Assembly (NCBI GenBank): GCA_002410325.1
Contig: DHRK01000030.1
Coordinates: 67,341-97,539, forward strand
Direction: 5' to 3'
DNA from: Syntrophomonas sp. UBA5314
GTDB taxonomy: Bacteria; Bacillota; Syntrophomonadia; Syntrophomonadales; Syntrophomonadaceae
DNA length: 30,199 bases
This document shows positions 8,373-14,390 of the stretch, one piece after another (position 1 is the stretch's first letter; every line of letters starts with the position of its first letter). Made by a program: the position numbers and the translations under genes. A model generated the notes under the pieces. It was not told the origin of the DNA. It saw only the letters and a list, made by a program, of their open reading frames with translations, and did no database searches.

Positions 8373-8615
8373 TTAAATGAGCCCCATGTTTTTTAGAGAA
8401 TCGGTCAACCAGGTGTAGAAATAATCGCAGGCCGCCTCCTCGCTGGCAAAGACCTTCAACCCGGTCTTCCTGCCCCGCTCGCTGTAATATATCTCCCATT
8501 TGCCGTCATTTAGGCCCAAACAGCAGGCTTCATTGGGCAGCCCTCCATCCAGGGAATACTCGGCCCGGGGTATTTTCTCGTCGAATAATCTTTTTCTTAA
8601 TTCTTCCCGGTTCAT
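8373..8615 (-). CDS. small protein, candidate immunity factor for the TNT toxin
   Basis: An 80-residue acidic cytoplasmic protein without signal peptide or membrane segment. It has the pattern LDGGLPNEACCLGL, KWEIYYSERGRKTG and FASEEAACDYFYTWL, the kind of compact alpha/beta protein seen among immunity proteins of polymorphic toxin systems. I do not recognise a named family. Its ATG lies four bases after the stop codon of the TNT-domain gene, so the two are almost certainly cotranscribed and translationally coupled. Gene order (toxin, then small acidic partner) and spacing are the main reasons for calling it an immunity candidate; this is inference. The sequence shows no resemblance that I can see to the mycobacterial antitoxin IFT. 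Confidence 0.65.
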   Translation of the reverse strand: MNREELRKRLFDEKIPRAEYSLDGGLPNEACCLGLNDGKWEIYYSERGRKTGLKVFASEEAACDYFYTWLTDSLKNMGLI

Positions 8616-8619
8616 CTTC

Positions 8620-9456
8620 TTATCCCACCTTGATTAAAATTCCCGCCTCAATCAACTCCCGGATCGATCTGTCAAACACATACTGAACCCCCCCGCCCGG
8701 CTGGTCAAACCAGGGCGCTATTTCACCGGAAAGCACTTCGACCGATTTTTCGACCTCATAGACATTATAGGGCTTGGTTTCACTGCCTGGTGCCAGAGAG
8801 CGCATTTCATAGGGAACGCCTTCCGGGCAGACAAAAGTGCCGTATTCGCTGCCATAGCGATCGAGCCTGGTCCCCGGCGGCAGAAGCAGTTTCACCGGTT
8901 CCCCCTTGAATCCGTCATTGGCCGGCCATATTATATTGCCATCCCGGTCGGTCCATTGGGTGATCTTTATATACTTTACTTCCGCGCCCAGAGCCTGGCT
9001 GACAAAGCTCAGCGGAACCATGCTTGTATCGGCTTTTGCCTCCGGGGCCGTATCGATAAGGGTCTGCCCGCCGTTTATCAGCGCCACCCTATCGCCAATC
9101 TGTAATTGAATGGATCTTTCCGGATCCACCGTGGAGATCATTATATATGAGGCGTCCGATTTTACCGAGGCTCCCAGGGCTTGTGATACAAAATTCAATG
9201 GCACCAGGGTCCGGCTGTTTACAATGTACGGTTGCTGTCCGGCAAAATCAAAAGCAGTTCCATTAATTTTTACGATGATCGAATTGCTGTCGTCTAAAAC
9301 TTCCACTGTCGTTTTGAGGCCGGTCTGACTGGAATCCTCAGTAGATACAGGCGAATTGCCGGATTTGTCCATAGAACCCAGGGCGAATCCGGTGCTCATT
9401 ACCTGGAGTATTACCATTAAAGTCAACAGAATAAAAATACTTGATTTGCGTTTCAT
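8620..9456 (-). CDS. secreted protein with copper-amine-oxidase-type repeats and C-terminal TNT (NAD glycohydrolase) domain
   Basis: 278 residues from the ATG at 9456, which lies six bases after AAGGAGG. Residues 1-27 form a signal peptide (basic start, long hydrophobic core, STGFALG). Residues 50-162 carry the copper amine oxidase N-terminal-like fold common in secreted Bacillota proteins, with two copies of the motif VPL-FVSQALGA (85-96 and 147-158). From about 165 to the end the sequence matches the TNT domain of the tuberculosis necrotizing toxin: NIIWPANDGF, LPPGTRLDRYGSEYGTF, VPYEMRSLAPGSE, PYNVYEVEKS, GEIAPWFDQPGGGVQY and a final RELIEAG. Arg200, Arg219 and Gln258 sit where the family keeps its key residues. 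Position 231 is Asn where I recall His in the mycobacterial toxin. TNT domains hydrolyse NAD+. It is a likely exported toxin paired with the next gene. Confidence 0.8.
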   Translation of the reverse strand: MKRKSSIFILLTLMVILQVMSTGFALGSMDKSGNSPVSTEDSSQTGLKTTVEVLDDSNSIIVKINGTAFDFAGQQPYIVNSRTLVPLNFVSQALGASVKSDASYIMISTVDPERSIQLQIGDRVALINGGQTLIDTAPEAKADTSMVPLSFVSQALGAEVKYIKITQWTDRDGNIIWPANDGFKGEPVKLLLPPGTRLDRYGSEYGTFVCPEGVPYEMRSLAPGSETKPYNVYEVEKSVEVLSGEIAPWFDQPGGGVQYVFDRSIRELIEAGILIKVG

Positions 9457-9509
9457 CATAGCCCTCCTTAAACCCCCATTAACACCTTTCAATCCCGTTT
9501 TTTCCACCA

Positions 9510-9538
9510 TTGACATCACCTTAAGTATAATTTAGAAT
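9510..9538 (+). promoter_or_regulatory. sigma-A-type promoter of the riboswitch-CDF transcript
   Basis: TTGACA (9510-9515) and TAGAAT (9533-9538) are separated by exactly 17 bp. Transcription would start near 9545, about 35 bases upstream of the riboswitch aptamer. A second -10-like TATAAT (9526-9531) is too close to the -35 box. Confidence 0.75.
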
Positions 9539-9577
9539 GATACAAAACTGAGTGCCATCTAGAATTAAATATCGTCA

Positions 9578-9660
9578 AAACTGAGCAGGCAATGAATCAT
9601 TTTTGGTTCATGAAGCCGGGCTGGCAACGGCAGCAGATGAAAACATCTGTGGGACAGTAA
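9578..9660 (+). promoter_or_regulatory. NiCo (czcD-type) riboswitch aptamer
   Basis: The sequence closely follows the NiCo riboswitch as I remember it: ACTGAGCAGGCAATGA, then AAGCCGGGCTG, then CAGCAGATG, then CATCTGTGGGACAGT. The four helices can be drawn. P1 pairs 9580-9583 with 9655-9658. P2 pairs 9592-9598 with 9605-9611. P3 pairs 9620-9623 with 9628-9631 around a GCAA tetraloop. P4 pairs 9634-9639 with 9644-9649. The class binds Co2+ or Ni2+ and typically controls CDF exporters, as here. Because the terminator at 9642-9682 uses the 3' strands of P4 and P1, metal binding should prevent termination and turn the gene on. Confidence 0.92.
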
Positions 9661-9682
9661 AATGTTCTACAGGTGTTTTTTT
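9642..9682 (+). terminator. riboswitch expression-platform terminator
   Basis: Bases 9642-9656 can pair with 9663-9677 (15 bp with three G-U pairs) around a six-base loop, followed by a T-run to 9682. The 5' arm overlaps the 3' strands of aptamer helices P4 and P1, so the terminator and the folded aptamer exclude each other. Confidence 0.85.
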
Positions 9683-9719
9683 AGCTTTAACGATAAAAAT
9701 TTAAGCTGGAGGCATGTTG

Positions 9720-10628
9720 ATGCAGTCATGGGATAGACGGTCTAAAGTCGCGTTATTATCAATAGTGTCAAATACCACCCTTATTATATTTAAGGTCCTG
9801 GCCGGTGTTTTAAGCGGCTCGGTAAGCATAATTTCTGAAGCGATTCACTCCGGAATGGATCTGGTTGCTTCTTTTATCGCCTTTTTTTCAGTCAGACAAT
9901 CAAGCAAACCGGCTGACCGCGAGCACCCTTACGGACATGGAAAGATCGAAAATTTTTCCGGTATAGCCGAAGGACTTTTGATATTTGTGGCCGCCGGGCT
10001 GATCATAAAGGAAGCCATAGAAAAAATCTATAAGCCGACCGGCATCGAACAGGCCACTCTGGCCATAGCGGTTATGCTGGGAGCATCCGCGGTGAATCTG
10101 CTGGTTTCCCGAAAATTATATCAAGTTGCGCAAGAAGAGGATTCTATGGCTCTGGAAGCCGATGCCCTGCATCTGAAGACCGATGTCTATACATCTCTGG
10201 GGGTGGCTTTGGGTCTGGTGCTTATAAAAGCGACCGGAATAATAATATTCGATCCGATTGTAGCCATTTTGGTGGCCCTGCTTATCATCAAAGAAGCCTG
10301 GGAATTATGTAGAAACGCCTGCGAGTATCTGCTCGATACAAAATTGACCGATGAAGAGGAGGCTCAAATCATAGTCGTTATCGAAAAGCATTGTGACCAG
10401 TTCATAGATTTTCACAAACTAAAGACAAGAAAATCAGGCAACACGAAGCATATTGATTTTCATATAACGGTCAACTCCGATGCCACCGCCAAAGAAATAC
10501 ACGATACCATCGGGTGCATAAAAAAGGCCATGTGGGAAGAATTCGGCAACACGCGGGTAAATATACACGTAGACCCTTATGAGGAAACCAGCCAGGAAAA
10601 CGAGACAGATATCCAAAAACTTGATTAA
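9720..10628 (+). CDS. CDF-family cation exporter, predicted Co2+/Ni2+
   Basis: Cation diffusion facilitator of 302 residues. Six hydrophobic helices carry the two intramembrane metal-site motifs, SEAIHSGMDLVAS (helix II) and EADALHLKTDVYTS (helix V). A HPYGHGKIEN loop follows helix II, and a cytoplasmic C-terminal domain has IDFHITV and NIHVDPYEE. CDF proteins export divalent metals by proton antiport as homodimers. Both sites are HxxxD rather than the DxxxD of Mn/Fe exporters. The NiCo riboswitch upstream points to cobalt or nickel as the inducing and probably the exported ion. The ATG at 9720 is seven bases from GGAGG; the ATG at 9714 is too close to it. The stop is 16 bp before the next small gene. 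Confidence 0.92.
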   Translation: MQSWDRRSKVALLSIVSNTTLIIFKVLAGVLSGSVSIISEAIHSGMDLVASFIAFFSVRQSSKPADREHPYGHGKIENFSGIAEGLLIFVAAGLIIKEAIEKIYKPTGIEQATLAIAVMLGASAVNLLVSRKLYQVAQEEDSMALEADALHLKTDVYTSLGVALGLVLIKATGIIIFDPIVAILVALLIIKEAWELCRNACEYLLDTKLTDEEEAQIIVVIEKHCDQFIDFHKLKTRKSGNTKHIDFHITVNSDATAKEIHDTIGCIKKAMWEEFGNTRVNIHVDPYEETSQENETDIQKLD

Positions 10629-10644
10629 AAGGAGCGATTAATAA

Positions 10645-10836
10645 ATGGCTTCCCAAGCAAAATCCCTAAAAAGTGGAACGGTTAAGCCCGTTTCCAATAC
10701 AATTAATCATCCTTATTCAAGCCGCTCCCCAGACCCGATTGTTACTCCCGGGCCTCAAAAGGCCGTAGAAGGTATTAAAAAGCACCCTGGTCTACCCTAT
10801 GAGAAATTGCTGGTGATTGCTGAACTGCTTAAGTAA
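10645..10836 (+). CDS. small protein with PYEKL-type C-terminus
   Basis: A 63-residue protein with AAAGGAG ten bases before its ATG, placed 16 bp after the CDF gene and so probably under the same riboswitch. The first 45 residues are polar and rich in Pro, Ser and Lys, and look disordered. The end, LPYEKLLVIAELLK, would form one amphipathic helix. The protein at 13994-14194 ends in IPYEKLIVISGLLT, and the region before each (GIKKHPG; NIPKKDLQR) is also alike. The shared C-terminus at two loci and the good ribosome site argue that this is a real gene. The function is unknown. Confidence 0.65.
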   Translation: MASQAKSLKSGTVKPVSNTINHPYSSRSPDPIVTPGPQKAVEGIKKHPGLPYEKLLVIAELLK

Positions 10837-10856
10837 CGACCGGAACGTTGTACTAG

Positions 10857-11549
10857 TCAACCGCCGGTAAACCTGTACCCCGCGCCCCATACCGTCTCTA
10901 AATACTGGGGATTGGAAGGGTCTGCTTCAATCTTTTCCCTTATCTTGCGGATGTGAACCGCCACAGTAGTAAGATCACCGTAAGCATCTTCTCCCCAGAT
11001 GCTGATGTATATTTGCTCCTTGGTCAGCACCCGGTTGGGGTTTTGAGCCATGAAGACCAGGAGGTCGAATTCCTTGGAAGAAAAGGCGATTTCCTGGCCG
11101 TTAAGCATTACCCTTCTGGAGCTCCGGTTTATAACCAGGCCTTTGATCTCGATTTCATCGCCGCTATCAGGCCTGAATCCAAGCAATCTTTCATGCCTGG
11201 CGATATGGGCCTTGACCCGGGCCACCATCTCCAGGGGACTGAAGGGTTTAACCATATAGTCGTCGGCCCCCAGTCCCAGGCCCCTTATTTTGTCCATGTC
11301 TTCAGTTTTGGCCGAGATTATGATAATAGGCACCGTGCTGTACTTACGTATTCGGCGGCATATTTCAAAGCCATCCAGCCCGGGCAGCATAAGATCCAGG
11401 ACGATGAGATCGTAGTTTTTTTCCCGACATCGGCTCAAGGCTTGGTCGCCATTGCTCTCAATCTCAACCGTAAACCCTTCAATCTCCAAATAGTCTTTTT
11501 CCAGCTCGGCAATATTGAGCTCATCTTCAACTATCAATATGGTTTTCAT
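10857..11549 (-). CDS. OmpR/PhoB-family response regulator
   Basis: 230 residues with a receiver domain (acidic pocket VEDE at 7-10, phospho-accepting Asp52 in VLDLMLPGLDG, switch region IIISAKT, Lys in MVKPFSPLEM) and a C-terminal winged helix (SSKEFDLLVFMAQNPNRVLTKEQI ... TVAVHIRKIREKIE ... VWGAGYRF). Its start overlaps the last 23 bp of the histidine kinase gene in the ATPase-to-regulator orientation below. Unusually, the regulator gene is transcribed first only if read from its own ATG; on the minus strand the kinase is upstream and the regulator downstream. The pair is divergent from the DUF4405 gene at 13255, which is the most likely target. It converges with the 63-aa gene, 20 bp away. 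Confidence 0.92.
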   Translation of the reverse strand: MKTILIVEDELNIAELEKDYLEIEGFTVEIESNGDQALSRCREKNYDLIVLDLMLPGLDGFEICRRIRKYSTVPIIIISAKTEDMDKIRGLGLGADDYMVKPFSPLEMVARVKAHIARHERLLGFRPDSGDEIEIKGLVINRSSRRVMLNGQEIAFSSKEFDLLVFMAQNPNRVLTKEQIYISIWGEDAYGDLTTVAVHIRKIREKIEADPSNPQYLETVWGAGYRFTGG

Positions 11550-13029
11550 TTACCGTCTCCCCTGTATTTTTGATGCTTCCCGTTCCGCTTTCAGCAAGCA
11601 TCTTTTTCAACGTGAAAAACATACTGGTGCCAACCCCTATTTCACTTTCAGCCCAGATCCTGCCTCCATGAGCTTCAACGATCTGCTTGGCTATGGACAG
11701 CCCCAGCCCGCTTCCCTTGCTCGGACTGGTTCGGGCTGGATCACCACGGTACAACCGGTCAAATATATAGGGCAGATTTTCCTGGCTTATTCCCTGTCCG
11801 TTGTCCTTTATTTCAATAACCGCTTCGTCATCAGTCTCACTCAAAATTATCTGTAATGTGGCCGGTTCTTTACCTGGATCCTGGTGCTGTTCTACATTCA
11901 CCATAATATTGTTCATTACCCGCTGCAGCCTTTGCCGATCAGCCCAAACCGGCGCCTGGCTAGGATAAGTGGAGGCAAAGCTCAAATTGATACCTTTATT
12001 TCCCAAATCATACCCTTTATCTTCTACGCAGTCATGCAAAAAATCTTCGATATTGACCGCTTCGAAATCAAAGGCCAGCTGTTTGAGGTCCAGCTTGGAG
12101 AAAAGGAAAAGTTCGTCAATCAAGCGGTCCATCTGCACCGCGTTGCTGTAAATAGTCTGAATGTACTTGCTCTCCTTTTCCGGGGTGCTGGCCACACCTT
12201 CCATAATACCTTGCACATAGCCCCGAATCGAAGTTATAGGCGTCTTCAAATCATGCGAAATATTGGCTATCAATTCTTTTCGGTTTTTTTCATAGCTCCG
12301 GCTGAGTCTCTGAGCCTCTTTCAACTGCAGGCGCATGGTTTCATACGACCGGCAAAGCTCTCCCACCTCATCCTCAGATGGTATTTCAATGGCATGATCC
12401 AGGTTGCCCCGGGCAATCTCAGTCGTAGCCTTATTCAGAGTCCCCAACGGCCTGATGATATTGGATGCTACCCGGTAGCTGATTATGAAATTAATGATCA
12501 AACCCATCAGCACGGCAGCGAAGAAAATCCACTCCACGCCGGGACTGCGCGGCCTTTCCTGGGTCAATAAGTAAATGCTTCCTGCGGTGTTATCACTAAA
12601 CTGAAAATCACGGCATTTAATAAGGAAGTACCCGTGGCGGCCAGGATTTGTGCCGCTTTTTAATTGTGTTATAGAGGATATCAATTTCCCCCTGTCTATT
12701 CTATCCGGTACATAATCAATCCTGCCGGCTTTTTCTACAATTACAAACAGAGACCTCTGGTCCGCCTGTTGATTGAGCTTCTGTAAATAGCGGTTGTCTG
12801 CCAATTGAGCCGGGTTGTTGCTGATTACATTATCCAGTTCTGAAGTTATGCCGATACTCTGCTTTACAACCTCTTCTACTCTGAGATTCTGAGGAGCCTC
12901 ATACTGGGTGTTTATCTCGTGCCATACCAACTCGGCTAATCCCAACAGTATTAATGGGATAATAATCATAGAAATGTGGGAGATGGCCAGTTTATATTTT
13001 AATGATTTGTTTTTTAGAAAAACGGACAT
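11527..13029 (-). CDS. HAMP-containing membrane sensor histidine kinase
   Basis: 500-residue partner of the downstream regulator, whose start codon overlaps its end by 23 bp. Transmembrane segments at about 15-36 and 166-188 enclose an extracytoplasmic sensor of about 130 residues with no recognised fold. HAMP follows (IIRPLGTLNKATTEIARGNL), then the H-box ISHDLKTPITSIRGY with His259. The ATPase domain has N-box RVMNNIMVNVEQHQ, DNGQGI, and GSGLGLSIAKQIVEAHGG. The N-box is normally NLL-NA-KY; here it reads NIMVNVEQH, a mild departure. The architecture is typical of envelope-sensing PhoR-like kinases. The upstream gap to 13255 is AT-rich with phased repeats. Confidence 0.92.
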   Translation of the reverse strand: MSVFLKNKSLKYKLAISHISMIIIPLILLGLAELVWHEINTQYEAPQNLRVEEVVKQSIGITSELDNVISNNPAQLADNRYLQKLNQQADQRSLFVIVEKAGRIDYVPDRIDRGKLISSITQLKSGTNPGRHGYFLIKCRDFQFSDNTAGSIYLLTQERPRSPGVEWIFFAAVLMGLIINFIISYRVASNIIRPLGTLNKATTEIARGNLDHAIEIPSEDEVGELCRSYETMRLQLKEAQRLSRSYEKNRKELIANISHDLKTPITSIRGYVQGIMEGVASTPEKESKYIQTIYSNAVQMDRLIDELFLFSKLDLKQLAFDFEAVNIEDFLHDCVEDKGYDLGNKGINLSFASTYPSQAPVWADRQRLQRVMNNIMVNVEQHQDPGKEPATLQIILSETDDEAVIEIKDNGQGISQENLPYIFDRLYRGDPARTSPSKGSGLGLSIAKQIVEAHGGRIWAESEIGVGTSMFFTLKKMLAESGTGSIKNTGETVNENHIDS

Positions 13030-13077
13030 GCTTCTTCTCCTAATGTAGAAAAATACAACTTTATATTAGCAACGAAA

Positions 13078-13222
13078 TTTAAATACCGCTTTAATAGAAA
13101 TTTAAATTTTTATAAATTGGCGGACGATTTACCTGATTTACGGCATTTAAATAAAATTTTCAGCAGTGTTAATAAATTCTTAAACTTTTACACCGTTAAT
13201 TTTTTCCTTTGCCACCTATACT
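13078..13222. promoter_or_regulatory. divergent control region with phased AT-rich repeats
   Basis: The gap between the kinase (minus) and the DUF4405 gene (plus) contains TTTAAA-like blocks starting at 13078, 13090 and 13101 (spacing 12 and 11). TTAATA (13169) and TTAAAC (13180) follow exactly 11 bp apart, then TTTTAC. A -10-like TATACT lies at 13217-13222 with no good -35, as expected for an activator-dependent promoter. OmpR-family regulators bind direct repeats of this period, so autoregulation and control of the DUF4405 gene are plausible. The same TTWATA-N5-TTAAAC-TTT(T)AC arrangement recurs at 21464-21485. Confidence 0.5.
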
Positions 13223-13254
13223 AAAATCAACACTGATGATAGGGAAGGCGAGCC

Positions 13255-13761
13255 ATGAAAAACAGAGGCAAATGGAATACGGTACTAGACATCGTTTTAT
13301 TTTTGGTAATGCTCGCGGTTTTCTGCATTAAGGGGCAGTATCATGAATCCCTGGCTTACACCGTCGGTGCTCTGGTTGCCCTGCACATAGGTTTACACTG
13401 GAAGCAATTCACCGTCATGATCAAGAAAAATATCGGCAATAAAAATGTAATCCTTGATATTTTAATGTTTCTGGCCATGCTTGCCCTGTTTATCATCGAA
13501 GGCGGCGTGCATGAAACCCTGGCGTGGACTATTGGCCTTCTTTCACTGGTGCACATAGTCTGGCACTGGAAACAGTTCAAGATCATGTACTGCCAGCTTT
13601 TACCCGATACGTATTACCGCTATCTGGTCGGAGCTCTCACCGTCGTTTTGTTGGCCGCAGTGCTGACCGCACCCACCTATCTTACTATAGGCAAAACCGG
13701 ACACGGACACGGTGGACCTTCCCCCGGCTTCGCCGCCGGCGGCCCGCGAGGCCATCACTAG
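13255..13761 (+). CDS. DUF4405-type membrane protein with internal duplication and His-rich tail
   Basis: 168 residues. Two tandem units of about 60 residues each consist of paired hydrophobic helices: D-VLFLVMLAVFCIKGQYHESLAYTVGALVALHIGLHWKQF and DILMFLAMLALFIIEGGVHETLAWTIGLLSLVHIVWHWKQF share most positions. Each has HE, then HI/W and HWKQF, giving histidines on facing helices, as in cytochrome b-like heme sites; heme binding is inference. A last helix (YLVGALTVVLLAAVLTAPTYL) leads to a Gly/His-rich tail with GHGHGG and a terminal HH. It is divergent from the two-component pair. A related protein is at 21532-22362. The ATG lies about six bases after AAGGCGAG. Confidence 0.75.
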   Translation: MKNRGKWNTVLDIVLFLVMLAVFCIKGQYHESLAYTVGALVALHIGLHWKQFTVMIKKNIGNKNVILDILMFLAMLALFIIEGGVHETLAWTIGLLSLVHIVWHWKQFKIMYCQLLPDTYYRYLVGALTVVLLAAVLTAPTYLTIGKTGHGHGGPSPGFAAGGPRGHH

Positions 13762-13825
13762 TAAGCGCCCTGGAGGCTCTTTTAGGCGGTAACGGACCGG
13801 GATCAAACAAAAGGGAGTGGTTAAT

Positions 13826-13972
13826 GTGACAAGGACGATTTTGGGCAAATCCTTCAAGGCGCTCGGTTCAATTATCGCCATGATCGGTCTTTTAATCTTC
13901 GGGCTGATTTTTATCATAGCACCCGGTCTGCTTATAGACCTGGGATGCACCTTAATAAAGACCCTGGAATAA
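13826..13972 (+). CDS. 48-residue single-span membrane peptide
   Basis: Starting at GTG 13826 (GGGAG eight bases upstream), this frame encodes a short basic N-terminus (TRTILGKSFKALG), one long hydrophobic helix (SIIAMIGLLIFGLIFIIA) and a short tail with a Cys (LIDLGCTLIKTLE). It lies 65 bp after the DUF4405 gene and 22 bp before the next small gene, all on one strand. The ribosome site, membrane-like composition and operon position support it. It could be an accessory subunit of the DUF4405 protein; that is inference. Confidence 0.6.
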   Translation: MTRTILGKSFKALGSIIAMIGLLIFGLIFIIAPGLLIDLGCTLIKTLE

Positions 13973-13993
13973 ACCCAACTGCAGGAGGTGCTC

Positions 13994-14194
13994 ATGATGA
14001 GCAAGCAATCGTTTCCCCCGAGAAGCTCAAAGCAGAGACCATTGTTTTTATGCCCCAAAGGCTCGCTTGCGTCCCGTAAAAACCTGATTAAAAAAACAGT
14101 TGGTCCTCCCGAATCAGTTGAAAATATACCGAAAAAGGATCTTCAACGGATACCATATGAGAAACTTATAGTTATTTCGGGATTGTTAACATGA
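13994..14194 (+). CDS. small protein with PYEKL-type C-terminus, second copy
   Basis: 66 residues from the first of two adjacent ATGs, five bases after AGGAGG, a very strong ribosome site. The N-terminal part is polar and basic (SKQSFPPRSSKQR, then SLASRKNLIKK). The end IPYEKLIVISGLLT parallels LPYEKLLVIAELLK of the 63-aa protein at 10645-10836; the rest has diverged. It is the last gene of the DUF4405 cluster. I know of no family for it. Confidence 0.65.
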   Translation: MMSKQSFPPRSSKQRPLFLCPKGSLASRKNLIKKTVGPPESVENIPKKDLQRIPYEKLIVISGLLT

Positions 14195-14285
14195 TATTAA
14201 TTCCGGAAAACTGTTGCTAAAAATAGCTGTTATTAATTCACCCTATGAAATATAAGCCTACTCATCCTCCCGGAGGTCACGGCGC

Positions 14286-14381
14286 ATGAAACTGGCGGCG
14301 TCAAATTCCATCCCCGGTGGATCAGCCGGGGCATCTGCCCAGCTTATTCTGAGACAAATAAGCATAATAAAACAAAAGTGA
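14286..14381 (+). CDS. possible 31-residue upstream ORF of the MFS gene
   Basis: ATG 14286 is preceded by GGAGGTCACGGCGC and runs 31 codons (LAASNSIPGGSAGASAQLIL...) to TGA 14379-14381. It is in the same frame as the MFS gene that starts nine bases later. It may be a leader peptide coupling translation to the transporter, or noise. Base composition gives no help at this length. Confidence 0.25.
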   Translation: MKLAASNSIPGGSAGASAQLILRQISIIKQK

Positions 14382-14390
14382 GGGCCAGCG

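Noticed and set aside
11884..12570. Long plus-strand frame opposite the HAMP histidine kinase
   Set aside because: It is an antisense shadow of a well-supported kinase; no homology or ribosome site is visible.
13169..13191. PhoP box before the DUF4405 gene
   Set aside because: Only two hexamers are in 11-bp phase and they differ from TTAACA; a site for the adjacent OmpR-family regulator explains it better.
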